A stretch of 64,000 nucleotides of DNA from Lotus japonicus. Its lineage: Eukaryota; Streptophyta; Magnoliopsida; Fabales; Fabaceae. The DNA is taken from the NCBI RefSeq assembly GCF_012489685.1, contig NC_080044.1, positions 44,702,964 through 44,766,963 of the forward strand, written 5' to 3'. The position numbers and the translations under genes are program-made. Positions within the stretch are counted from its first letter, which is position 1. Each line of letters opens with the position of its first letter. This document shows, in pieces, positions 1 to 11,700 of the stretch. Under the pieces are notes generated by a model. It saw nothing but the letters and a program-made list of their open reading frames with translations, was not told the origin of the DNA and ran no database searches.

Positions 1-360
1 ATATTTGATCCATATTATTTGTTATTAAATAATTTTATTTTTTAATATTTGTCAAATGCAAAACTTAAGATAATTTTAGTGTTTTTTAAAGTAAATTTTA
101 AGTTGATGAATGTTGTTAATTAATGTAAGTGGTTGAATATTTTTTTATAATACAATTTTTTCAGTTTTTAATTATTTTTTAATATATTATTACAAAGGTA
201 TGGGAGTTTTATGGTTTATATAATGTATTTAATGTAAAACTCAAGTCTCATTTACATATAAATAATTTTTTAATTTTAAAACTATTTTATCTAAATTTTT
301 GTTAGTAATTGGGTTCGAATTTATTAAGTTAAAGACATAAGCAGTGCAACATGCTAGTGT
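1..360. other. AT-rich sequence, no gene seen
   Basis: Very AT-rich sequence with no convincing coding frame. It leads into the LINE-derived RNase H relic and may be decayed LINE or unrelated spacer. I see no diagnostic ends or repeats. Confidence 0.5.
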
Positions 361-367
361 GGTTTGA

Positions 368-811
368 CACCCTCCATCTGTAGGAATTTTGAAATTCAAT
401 GTAGATGGGGCATCAAAAGGGAATCCTGGGCCAAGCGGAATTGGAGGTGTATTGTGTAATTCAGATGGTGATATCTTGGGTTATTTTTCAAAATCAGCAG
501 GTGTGTTATGGGCTTATGAGGCGGAAATACATGCAATTCTCAATGCTCTAATATTCTATCATCAACATAATTGTCATAATGTTCTTATTGAAAGTGACTC
601 AACTTTGACAATTGGGTGGACTCTGGATGGTAATAAAAGACCTTGGAAACTGATACAGCTTTTTAATCCAATAGATTATTTGTGGCATTTGATTTCCTGT
701 GTTGGTATTCAGCATGTCCTGCGAGAAGGAAACACTGAAGCAGAATTTTGGGCAAACAAGGGATGTGGTAGGGAAGATGTACTGTGGGTTTTATCTGAAC
801 CTTTGCTGTAG
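368..811 (+). pseudogene. LINE RNase H domain relic
   Basis: One open frame matches the RNase H domain found at the C-terminus of plant L1-type LINE ORF2 proteins. The first catalytic Asp is in the FNVDGASKGNPGP motif, the Glu in the YEAEIHA segment and the next Asp in ESDS. The usual final Asp region (ADxLAxxG) reads AEFWANKGC, so the fourth catalytic Asp is missing. No start codon opens the domain: the frame simply runs in from an upstream stop, as expected for a 5'-truncated LINE. No reverse transcriptase is present upstream. A LINE-like 3' tail follows directly. I infer a dead, truncated insertion. Confidence 0.8.
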
Positions 812-880
812 CTCACATGAGAGAGATGTTCTCATGATTTCTATATTTTTTCAATAAAGTATTTTGTTTCAGAAAAAAAA
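812..880 (+). repeat. LINE 3' UTR and poly-A tail
   Basis: After the RNase H stop comes a short 3' UTR with an AATAAA-like signal near 852-858 and an A8 tract at 873-880. This fits the 3' end of the LINE fragment. Confidence 0.65.
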
Positions 881-959
881 TTATTTTTTTATTGAATTTA
901 ATTTTTAATATTTGTGAAATATAGTACATTAGAGGTTGAGATATTGCATGCTTTTTTTG

Positions 960-1047
960 TATTTGGTTTGGTTTCGACCCATATCATGAGAGAGCTTGTT
1001 CTCATGTTTTTTTTATCATTCAATAATATATTTTGTTTACAAAAAAA
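960..1047 (+). repeat. second, similar LINE 3' tail
   Basis: A diverged copy of the same tail: both share a CATGAGAGAG...TTCTCATG palindromic motif, a TCAATAA signal, TTTTGTTT and an A-run. It implies a second truncated insertion or a local duplication right after the first. Confidence 0.55.
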
Positions 1048-1690
1048 TAATCGTGAAAGACAAAACTCAAGTAAATTTTAAGTTTATGAATGTTTTTATT
1101 TAATGTAAAAAGTTTAATAGTTTTGACAATATAATTTTTTTTCAATTTTAATTTAATTATTGTTTAATATATTTATTACAATGTTTTTTGTTTGGATGCT
1201 TTTAATATGCAACACTTGAGTTTGTCTTATGTATTTAAAGTAAAAACTCAAGTGGGCTTTACATATATATATAGATTTTTTTAAGTAAGACCTCGTGCTC
1301 GAGTTTTATGGTGAAAATATTTCCATTGAAATAGTTAGCTCCACCATAATCTCTAATTATCGAGAGGGGGAGTTCTATAAGATTAGTAAATGAAATTTTC
1401 TTACTGGTTATTAAAGAAGACAAGCTCCTATTTGTTATCTCTTTGCCTTAATATCAGACACGGAGCTTTATGAGTGTTACTTTATAATACACTGAGCAAG
1501 ATCCAACTGCTCAAAATTCCGCTTGAAAATATTTAAATAAAAGTATTCCATGCCACTGGTAAAAAAGTTATTTGACTTAAACAACAGCTAAAGTACCTCT
1601 ATATTACCGGGCAGAGCGTTATCAGTGACATGCTGGAGAGGGCACCAGAGACTTCCTCTTAGGTAGGAGCGCCAGATGATCTTCCCGAGG
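1048..1690. other. intergenic, no gene seen
   Basis: AT-rich sequence with no supported coding region. It may be decayed repeat. Confidence 0.4.
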
Positions 1691-1815
1691 AGTTTTGCCC
1701 GCCAACTATGATTTTTCTGACCCAGGGAGATTCAAACCATCAACTTATAGGGAGGTGAGATTTGAACCTGTAACCTAAAGCCAGTTGTATCAACCTATGT
1801 TGGCGCTTTAATCTC
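1690..1815 (-). repeat. possible tRNA-derived SINE fragment
   Basis: Read on the - strand, this contains a pol III B-box-like GGTTCAAATCTC and an upstream A-box-like stretch. That fits the head of a tRNA-derived SINE. No target-site duplication was found, so the call is tentative. Confidence 0.35.
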
Positions 1816-1907
1816 TCACTGAATAAAAAAATTTATTGGGCTTTGGCCCTCTCATTTATAAAAAAAATAATAAATTTTACACACTACCTCTTATTATGAG
1901 TGTATAT

Positions 1908-2070
1908 TTTTGAGGTTGATTGTGATGGTGGAAGAAGCCTCACATCCCCACTATGGCAAAGGAAGAAGGATATCAACGAAACTCTTAGAGAAGTCTCACA
2001 TTGTTTGATATGGTGAAGAAAAAGGGGGACCAATGCTATATATTGACTCAAGTTATTTGTTTGAAGATTC
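1908..2070 (+). repeat. dispersed repeat (GGTTGATTGTGATGGTGGAA family)
   Basis: Shares its core with segments at 46990-47060 (same strand) and 47230-47510 (opposite strand). The core is GGTTGATTGTRATGGTGGAA followed by TCTCAC...TATGGTRAAG. Within this copy the TCTCAC...TATGG portion occurs twice. Probably a non-autonomous transposon or MITE family. Confidence 0.5.
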
Positions 2071-2344
2071 ACCGATATTGGGAAATACTTTTAAGTTTAT
2101 ATTCGTGTTTTCTGTCTCTCCTGCTATTGTTTCATAATATTGTGAGATGTAGTTTAAATATTTTCTTTTGAAAGTGTTGGTGTATTGGGATTTGGGGTAA
2201 TGAGTGGTTGAGTGTGAAGTCAATCTTTTATAACAATTTTCATATAATGTTATTTTCTGGTCGTTAGTTTAGACAATGATTGTGGTTTGCTCTGATTTTA
2301 AAATTTTCACGTTATATTCTTGTATGTTGATTTTTCTCTTGCTT

Positions 2345-2545
2345 TTGAACTGCAAGAAACATGCATGTTAGCGTCAAATTTCAAGCTAAAAATCAACGCT
2401 AAAGTTGATTTTGCATCGGTTTAGCCTCGACATCATGGTTGACAGTAAAATTCTTGAAGCTAATGTGTATTGTCGGCAATGCGTCCGATGCTACACATTC
2501 ACCACGAAAAGTCGACGATATTGTCCTCATTTGCGTTAGTCGTAT
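2345..2545 (+). repeat. possible CACTA-type terminal region
   Basis: Begins with ACTGCAAGAAACATG, close to the common plant CACTA terminus CACTACAAGAAA. Short GC-richer motifs around CGCTAA and TCGAC follow in both orientations, like CACTA subterminal repeats. No second end or transposase was found. Confidence 0.3.
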
Positions 2546-3298
2546 GGGCTGACTCTAACCTTAGCGCAGTATCGTCGTTCTTGGCTAACACTTAGTAGGA
2601 AAAATTTGTAAAAAAATGAAACAGTCGTACAAACAATGTAAAACTCATAACATGAGAGAGAAGTTGACTTTTCAAAGCGAGAGACCATACTGACAATTAA
2701 AAGATTGTCCAAGTGATACTTAATATAACACATCAGCGCGCCTGTTAATGTTAGTTAACATTTTTGAACTTAGAGACTGACGTAAACGATGTTTTACAGC
2801 ATTGAGAACTTTGAGAGGTATTTTCAAAGTCCAAAGACGAACATACCAGCGCACAACACTTTCAGCGACCAATTTATCCATTGATTCTTCAAAGATCTTT
2901 TTATTAGTTATGTAAGGTGGGGTCATCTAAATACCCCTAAACAAAGTTTGAGGTAAATTGCCATAATCATAGGTTGATTAATGGAATGATAGAACATAGA
3001 AAATACACCTTTAGACAACCAGATAGTGACATGTTCAGGAGGCTACCAATGTACCACTTTAATAACATCTTCCCTTGATTAATGCGGCTAATATATCATG
3101 TCTCTCTTTCATTACCACTTTTTTTTACTAAAATCTTTCATGAAAATTAGGTATGGCAATATTACCCGAACCTGCCAGTACCCGTCCGAATCCGACCCGA
3201 TTTACGGGTAAAACCCGATATAATTGAGTTTGTGTTTGATATTGGTGAAACTCGCCCCCGAACTTGAAAAATATATATGAAATTACAAAACTACTCTT

Positions 3299-3312
3299 TT
3301 ATATATATATAT
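3299..3312. repeat. (TA)n microsatellite
   Basis: Short run of TA dinucleotides inside the hAT shell. It is the insertion point of the outer solo LTR, whose 5-bp duplication ATATA is taken from it. Confidence 0.7.
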
Positions 3313-3626
3313 GATACGCGTTCTGCAAGTGTACAGAATGCCCGAAGTAATATAAAAGATTGTCGAACCACAGAGATTGGGGAAGAATCAGCTTATAAAC
3401 ACAAAGGTTGCTTAAATCCAAAGAAAAGTAAAAGACGAATATAATTTGGATGGTTGGTTGTGAAATTAGCAATCTGGAGTAAGAGGTAGAAACAATATTT
3501 GAAAACTTAGCATTTGGGATTAGTTTCACTAAAACAAGTGATGCTTCAAAAGAGTCTGAATGCTTATGGAATGAAAGATAATTCCTATACTTTCTATTGT
3601 CGATCTAGCCTAAGTCTCTAAATGCC

Positions 3627-6600
3627 TGTAACGCCCCAATTTCTCAACTGAGGAATCACATTAAGTAACCTAACAAAGTCTAAGGACTATTCTGCAATCC
3701 CTAAAATTCAAGGGTATTTTTTTTTTTTGAAAATGACTAAATATCATAGGGTTGGAAACACATCATAACTTTATTTAAATAACCTGTTTCCCGATGTACA
3801 GTAATAATAGTTTACAATACCATAAGTAAGGTTCTGAATAAACATGCGCACTTTAACAGTGGCGGAAGCAAGGCTTTAATAACAAAGTTCTCATATAGAA
3901 AAGGAGACTCAAACATAGTCCACAATAAGAGAAGCAAAGCTGTTTCTTACACTTCTACTCCACCGCCTACAACTCGATCTCCAACTCGAGCAGCTAAGCT
4001 TCGGTGGAAGGATCTCCATCGCCTAATAGCGTTAAGCGCCCAAACAACAAGTAGCAAATAGAAAGGGTTAACTCCATGCCATTACCACGTATAAAAGGGA
4101 AAAGCATGCTATTCAAATTTAAGTGCATATCATGGCACATAAACTAGCAACTTAATTCAAGATAGATGACAACATATATCCAACAACATGAAACCAAATC
4201 AGATGTCAACAACATAGATTTAATCAGATATCAACAACATAATATCATATATCAAAATCAGGTAACAACAACATCACGATATAACATCAAATCAGATAAC
4301 AGTAAAACCAACAATATGGGTTAATCGATGACGTCTCATAAGACGGGACAATGATGGGACCACACCTCCTCATTGGCACTTATCGCCACGCAAGGCGGGA
4401 CAATCGGGTGAACACAATCACCTGACCGCCGCTTATACGTCACACAAGAAGACGGAACAACCAGGTGAACACAATCACCTGATCGCCACTTATACGTCAC
4501 ATAAGACGGGACAATCGGGTGGACACAACCACCGCATTGCCGCTTATCGCCACACAAGGCAGGACAACCAGGTGAACACAATCACCTGACCGTCACTTAT
4601 TGCGCCACACAAGGCGGAACAACAAGGTGAACACAATCACCTGATCGCCTCTTAGGCTTAGGCCCTATATGCCAAGTTAGTCAAAAACAATGCCCAAACC
4701 AATTATTAATTCGGAGTAACCACATGTTATTCCTATTATCAACGAACATAAATCAATTCAATTGCATACCAACTCAGTTCAATGACAGAAACCAGTAAAC
4801 GGCCGAAGCCTCTCAGAAAACAGAGACACACGTCTCAACAAGTTCACTCGGCCGAAGCCTCCAGAAAACATTTTCCCAGTTCAGCATAATAATCATAATT
4901 CAATGCCAATCAATATAAACATCTTCATCTCAAACGCATGCAGTGCGATAAAAACATGCAAGACTCAAAGATGCGCTAAAACTGAGTTACCCTTACCTTC
5001 GTGAGTAGAAGTTGTGCATGAAAGTTGTGAACCTAGAACAAGGAAACACAATCATCAACACAAGCCTCACTAGGAGCAACACGATCTAATAATACTAATC
5101 GAAATCGTAAAGAAAGCTTTTAAAACTTTAGAGTTCACATTTGAGCACGAATGGACAACGGAGACTTCGTTCGCTAAAACGAGCATAACTCGAGCTACAG
5201 AATTCGGAATGACACGAAACTAACGCCAAAATTTCGACAATTGAAAGAGCTATGCAATGGCTTAGGTCATACAGACCCAAAAATTATTTTTGGACACAGT
5301 ACCTTAACACACAAGTTTCGGCCACTCTCAAAAATAGGGTTTCCCGAACTTTTTCTTCGGTCTAATTTAATTCCTAGGTATTCTTAGGCGATATCTAGGC
5401 CAAAGAAACTCTCAGAAAAATTATCGGATCGAAAACTAGAACAGGGGTATTTTGGTCAAGATTTTTAGCTCGAAAACTCAAAATCGGAATTTCGAAAAGT
5501 AAATTGGATGAGGTCGATACCCACGACGTTTATGACAACTAATCCTACTGACGCTAAGCTCAGTCGAGAGTTTTTGATTTAAAAAGCGGAACCTCAGCAT
5601 AAAAATGGGTATTTGACCAGAATTGAAGTTCTGCGGCGATTCGACGAGATTCGGCGAAATGTAATCCGCTAAACATGCTCTTGGGCATGCAGGGAATAAG
5701 TTTAGACAGAGAAATCAAGTTATATGAACAGTTTTACAAAAAGCTCAAAACTTTGAGCACATAAAGACATAGAGAAAAGCGACATAATTTACGATCAGAG
5801 GTAATGAAAAGCATCAGTACCTCGAGGCCTACGTATAGCAACTATCAGTGCGGGGATGAGACAAGAATCGGCGAAAAGCTCTCCTCCCTTTCTCTCCTCC
5901 TTGGCCGCGGGTTGTGTGTGTTGATGGTGATGTTTTTTTTTTATTTTTTTCAAGCTATTTATAGGAAATGGAAAATGCGGGAAAATGAAAATTTCGCGAT
6001 TCCGATTTTTCTTGTGCATCCCTCGGTGAATTATAAGATAGAATCCGGCGACAAAATTTCAGAACTCGAAACAGGTTTTTTAGAATTTAAGCAAACGATT
6101 CACTAACGGTGTTAATCGATTTAACCCGAAAAGTTACTTTTTGCAGTTGATGTCGGATGAGAAAACTTCCTTCTGAAGAAAGATTGGAAACATCGAAAGA
6201 AATGGGTGTGCACGTGTGGAATCTTCATTTGAAGCTCCGAATAGAAAAAGTCTTCATCAACAGTTTACTTTAAGGTTCTTGAGCTATTAGGGATTCAGTT
6301 TCGGCAAACTTCCGAGAATCGAAATCGATCATTCGTACATTCCAGGGTTTCATGTCGAAACACTTGTCATGAAAAGGAATAAGAGAAATTCTTATATTCC
6401 TCTAATTATTTTTGAATTCGTTTCTACAGTGCTTTAAGAGCAAATTAGTCCTTTACTAACGTTTTCGCCCTAAGGAGGAAGTGAATGAAACTCGTGCTAT
6501 AACCTATAACAACTATAGAACTATTCTTAACCATTTCCTGAACCTTCTTCTTCATAACGCTAATCCAAACATTAAACACAAGTCAAGTTCCCCTCACACT

Positions 6601-6667
6601 TACACAAAATCCTATGCGTGAGTTGGAAATTAATTATTTATTTAATTCTAAAATCTTGGGTCTAACA
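3627..6667. mobile_element. solo LTR of about 3 kb, nested
   Basis: Starts TGTAACGCCCC and ends GGTCTAACA, flanked by perfect ATGCC duplications at 3622-3626 and 6668-6672. At 3041 bp it is long for an LTR but within the range of large legume gypsy LTRs. I found no repeat of its first bases further in, and no gag or pol, so a solo LTR is the simplest reading. It contains the minisatellite at 4330-4652. Short open frames inside it are not convincing genes. Confidence 0.8.
4330..4652. repeat. minisatellite, about six units of 53-57 bp
   Basis: Tandem units each contain RGACRRRACAAYCRGGTG, then AACACAATCACCTGAYCGCC, then RCTTAT. Most units carry the imperfect palindrome AGGTGAACACAATCACCT, able to form a short hairpin. 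It lies within the 3 kb solo LTR. An 81-codon open frame on the - strand here simply reflects the repeat and is not called a gene. Confidence 0.85.
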
Positions 6668-7150
6668 ATGCCGATACCTCGAGTTCAAAAAGAGCTTTCA
6701 ACATACTCTACCGGTTCATTCACCTATGAGCAGTCTAATTGAAGATTAAGTTCATTTCATGTTCAGGCCATCAACTACTAGTCGTTGCCCTTATTCTTAA
6801 GGCACAAATGCTCTAATAAACGAACCCCTAGTTCACCATTTCTAAACCAAACAGAAACTTGTGCATAGAAAGACAAAATAACTTGCATTCATTCAATTTC
6901 ATATTATCAAAGCAGGGTAGGCTCATAGAAAGAAAACTATTTTATTCCATAAGAAGATTCAGAAAGTTAAAACAATAACAAGTAAATGATTCACATCCCA
7001 AATGCTAAAAGAAACTTAACCAAGCATGGCTAAGGTAAACGTGTTTCTAACCTGAGGAGGAACTTTGGAACATCTCATAACTCCTAGAACAAGCTTAAAC
7101 TTTGGAAAAACTAAGATAAAAACTAAACAACACAAAGTCCTATTTATAGG

Positions 7151-7313
7151 CAAAAATGATGCACCCACGCATGTGCGTGCAGGCATAGTGCATGCACATG
7201 CGTGCCTTCATTAAAGGGTGCCACGCCACATGCGTGCCTCCCTTCCTCAGCTTGCCAACCTTCTGACCTTGCATGCATGTGCGTGCAGGCATAGTGCACG
7301 CACATGCGTGCCT
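7151..7313. repeat. two-copy palindromic repeat in the outer LTR
   Basis: The motif CATGTGCGTGCAGGCATAGTG followed by CRCGCACATGCGTGCC or a near match occurs twice about 115 bp apart, near 7157-7206 and 7271-7312, with a partial third copy between. CACATGCGTGC and its complement make each copy self-complementary. Confidence 0.7.
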
Positions 7314-8702
7314 ACCTCGCTGAAGGAGAATCTTCAATTCTTCAGCTCATTTCTTCATTTATTGACTTGTAACTCCTCTCCAACGGCTCTTTTGGTCTTC
7401 AATACACAATTCTGAAACCTCTTAGCCTCATTCTTCATCAACCCTTGGTTATTCTTCATAGATTTGATTCCTTGGACAAGAGAATCATCATCAAATTGCA
7501 CTAACTCAAGGGTTGCACACTGAACACACATTAAGCCATTCTTTGTAACTCAAAACCTCCTATCTTATGCACATAATGCCTATGAATGTTCAGGTTATTA
7601 AGCTACAAGATTCTTCCAACAATGCCCCTAATCCTCTAACAAATCAGAACAAGGACTTCAATGCAAAAGACTTAATAACTATGGACTAAAATGCAATAAA
7701 AGACTCAAAAGTGACTACTATGCAAATGATGACTCATAACTATTAGAAACACTAAATGCAACTAAAGACTCTATTAAAACAACTAAAGAGATAATAAAAA
7801 CTAGAAAAGGGATAGGAAAATAATGTTAAAAACCTTACAAATAGTTCTATCATCAATATACCATGTTAACAACTTGATTTGTTAAGAATTTGGTTATATT
7901 TGAAAAACAAGATACCATATTTTTCTTGCAAAAAGATATAAAATAGTTTTTTTCACAACAAAATAATATAAGTTACAGTTTGTTTTGCAAAAAACTTCAT
8001 GCATCAAGTTAGGTTAGGACGTGAGTTTGATGCTACAATGGGTTTGGGTAAACCCGAAACCCGACTGCTTTGGGTTCGGGTTGAGTATGCGAGTACAGGT
8101 TTGGGAAAGGCAAAACCTGAGCCTGACCCGACTCGTCGCCATCTCTAATGAAATTATGTTAAAATCGGGAAATCTCGGTATCACGGTGAGATTTTTTTTT
8201 CTATAAGATATAAACCTAAAACGTTACTTAAGAAAAACCAAGCATGTACTACTTAAACTAATCACTTAGTGATGCTAATTACTCTAACAAAAACCCTATA
8301 GCTGCTGATCTAAAAAGAAATGTGAATTATACCGACATTAAATTCAGTGTGCAGTAATTTCATAATTTTTGGTAGAAAATGCCTTTTGCATAATTCTTTT
8401 GCCAAATACCTTTTGTATTACAGGGATAATAGATTTGGCCGTAAAAAAACAGAAATAATAAATTTGTGGGAGCTAATGTTAAGAGTTTCAGCCCGTGATT
8501 TGGACATCAGAACTAAAATGGGCTCAGAGTCCAGGAGTAACTCAATATCCACCATTTAAAATTTGTTAGCCCTACGTCTTTTGGTGAAGAACGTTTTCAA
8601 TTCATTATCATTTAAAACTATGTAGCAAATATATACATACTTTTTTTAACGAAAAAATAGATACTACATTCTTTTTTTTTAACTCAAATAGCATGATATA
8701 AA

Positions 8703-11700
8703 TTAAGCGGGCAAAGATGCCAAACAATCAGAGTCAACAAAACGGATAGCGCCAGGCGGAACCTCCTCCACCCAGACAGATTCGCCATAGGTTGAAGCGT
8801 TCCTAGCTAAATAATCTGCCACGAAATTACCTGAGCGTCTAGTAAAAGTAAAAATAGCAGAATCAAAATGCAAGCTAAGCCTACGACAATCAAGTAGCCA
8901 AATAGTTCCTCCCAGCTACTCCTGCCCTCCAAGCCTTGAATAGTTGTAGACAATCAACCTCAAAAAACACTTGTCGGAACCCCAAGTCAATAGCTAGTGA
9001 CATAGCCCAACGGAGACATGAAGCTTCAGCAAGAAGAGACGATAAAACAGAGCAAGAAGATGATGTTGCAGAAGTCATGACCTCCCCATTCGAGTTCCGC
9101 GCCACCATGCCTAGACCCACGTCTGTTGGAGCTCGAAAGGATGCATTACAATTAATCTTGATCTGGTCCAATGCTGGCCTCTTCCAAACAGTAGCCACCT
9201 GACGCGACTGGGGATGAGAAACCACTCCAATCGCAGCACTAGCGAAAGCCCCAACCTTCTGAGTAAGCTGATTGATGCTCACATGTTGCTGGTTAAAAAC
9301 ACTCCGGTTCCTAGCCTCCCATAGCTGGTATAGCACACACTGGACCATGGCCACCACTTCTTCATCATCAATCCGTAGAATGTCTCCCCAAAACTGATGG
9401 AACGTCGGGTACCTCTCCACCCGCAAAGCTAGTGGAGACCCATACCAGACAGCTACAACAATCGGGCAGCGGAGGAAAATATGCTCCACCGTTTCCATGT
9501 CCTGGCCGCAGAACCCGCAAGATGGATCAACATCCATGTGTCTCTGAAAAAGCTTGTCCCGCACTGGAAGAAAGCCACGAATAGCTCGCCACGCTGTCTC
9601 TTTGTACCTGGGAATAGCTGGGCTGGCCCAGAACTTCCTCCATAGGCTCGGGCACAAAGAAGAAGAAGTGGAAGAAGAAGGCTCATTCTCAACAAGCAGC
9701 TCTCAAATCATTGAATAACCTACTTTTGAAGTGTAATGCCCATCAACAGTGCTTGGCCAAAAGAGATTATCCTGACCTCCTCCCATACTCAACGAAATAG
9801 CTAGGATAGCACTAGCTGTAGTAGGATGAAAAACACCCTCAAATAGATCTATATTCCAACGACCCTGTCCAGAAACAAGCAAGTCAGAGACTTTAGATAT
9901 CCTTGCCTCATGTGCTAGATCCTCTCTCTAAATTAGAGGTGAACCCTGTGTCACCCACCTATCTTTCCACACATCAATGCTCTCACCATTTCCCACACGC
10001 CACATGGCCCTTTTCTCAAATAACCAGCTTGTTTTGAGAATGCTTGACCAAGCATAGCTTGGGCGATAGCCTCTTTTCGCCCCCCAAATAGTACCATTAC
10101 TGAAGTACACCGATTTATAAATTCTGCTATCAAAGACTCATGTCTGGTGTAAATTCTCCACCAATTCTTCCCCACAAGAGCAATATTAAAAGATTTAAAA
10201 TCCCGGAAGCCTAGTCCCCCTTGGACCTTGTTATTACACAAATTCTTCCAACTCGTCCTGTGTAAGCCACGCTTCGTGACATCGCCACCCCAGAAAAAAC
10301 GGGCAATCATGCCATCAATATCTGCACAAAGACCATCAGGTAAAACAAAGCAGGACATAACATAAGAAGTGGCTTGAGCTACAGATTTAATTAAAACCTC
10401 CCTTCCTGCCCTTGAAAGAAAACTTTCCTTCCACCCCTTAAGTTTTTTCCAAACTCGTTCCTTAACAAAATTAGATATTTGAGTCTTAGACTTACCAATG
10501 ACAGTCGGCAGAGCCAAGTACTTATCATAGCTTTCCACGACCTTTACTCCCAATAGTTGTTTAAGCTCAATAAATCTCGGTTCAAGCACATTTCGGCTAA
10601 CGGAAAGCATGGAATTGTCAAGGTTGACAACTTGCCCAGAAGCTAGCTCAATGGTGGTAAGAATGTCTTTCAAACACTCTGCCTCAGCTACCTTTGCTCT
10701 AGCAAAACGAATGCTATCATCAGCAAAAAGCAAATGAGATATCACAAGAGCAGATCTGGCAACCTTAATACCTCGAATGCTAGATGCCATAATAGCCTTA
10801 TTAATTAAAGCAGAAAACACTTCACCACAAAGGATAAATAAATATGGTGACAACGGGTCACCTTGTCTCAATCCTCTTCTTGGGGAGAACACAGGTTGTG
10901 GGTTACCGTTCAACATAATTGAAAAAGAGACAGTTGAAACACAACTCATAATTAAGCTTACACAACTTGTTGGGAATCCCATCTTTTGTAAAACTGCTTC
11001 CAGAAAGGACCATTCAATTCGGTCATAGGCTTTGGACATGTCCAATTTTAGAGCCATGATGCCATTTTGGCCAGTAATACGCTTTTTCATAAAGTGAAAG
11101 CATTCATGTGCAATTAATGCATTATCTGTGATCAACCGCCCTGGAACAAATGCACTCTGGCTCTCACAAATCAGATTAGGTAAAATAATCTTAAGCCTAT
11201 TCGCAATAGCTTTCGTAACAATTTTAAAGATAACATTGCACAAGCTTATATGCCTAAAGTGTGTAGCATGCTCAGATTTTTTTATTTTCGGAATAAGCAC
11301 TAATAAAGTATCATTAATAATACCTGGTGAAACATCCCCTCGTAAGATACTAAGACAAAAATCAGCTACCTCATCTCCTATGACACTCCAGAATTTCTGA
11401 AAAAATAATGCCGGAAGCCCATCCCTCCCTGGAGCTTTTGTTGGGTGCATTTGAAAGAGAGCATCCTCCACATCATCCTTTGTGAACCCAGCATTCAGGA
11501 TCTACAAGTGTCCCTCTGTGATTCGACCTGAAACAAGAGAAGAAACTTCCTCCACCCGAGATGGGTTAGAGGTGGCAAACAACTGCATAAAATAGTCCAT
11601 AAGGACCTTTGAAATATCACGATCATCTATAAACTTCCTTCCATTGTCATCCTTAATCAGTTCTAAGAGGTTCCTCTTTCGTCGCTGCGTTGCTTTTTTG

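Larger units (their letters stand above)
3312..7855 (-). mobile_element. solo LTR (Athila/Tat-like gypsy), interrupted
   Basis: Starts TGATACGCG and ends ATCATCA, so it has TG...CA ends. It is flanked by ATATA at 3307-3311 and 7856-7860, a 5-bp duplication; the left copy lies in a TA repeat, which weakens it a little. Without the inner insertion (3627-6672) it is about 1.5 kb. On the - strand its end carries GTGGTTCGA and GTACACTTGC motifs, as does the LTR end next to the gag relic near 39900, suggesting an Athila/Tat gypsy lineage. There is no internal region or second LTR, so it looks like a solo LTR left by recombination. Confidence 0.65.
3148..8147. mobile_element. hAT-type element, outer shell of a three-level nest
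   Basis: The left end reads TAGGTATGGCAA and the right end, reverse-complemented, TAGAGATGGCGA. Both continue into matching ACCCG/CGGGT-rich subterminal sequence, so these are terminal inverted repeats of a common plant hAT type. The flanks give an 8-bp duplication with one mismatch: ATGAAAAT at 3140-3147 and ATGAAATT at 8148-8155. The span is 5000 bp. After removing the inserted LTR nest (3312-7855 plus its duplication) only about 450 bp belong to the hAT element. It is therefore a non-autonomous element with no transposase. Confidence 0.75.

Noticed and set aside
4336..4581. 81-codon Cys- and Gly-containing frame on the - strand
   Set aside because: Produced by the minisatellite units inside the solo LTR; the repeated protein words follow the DNA repeat.
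4330..4652. CRISPR-like array
   Set aside because: Units are continuous tandem repeats without unique spacers, and the genome is a plant nuclear one.
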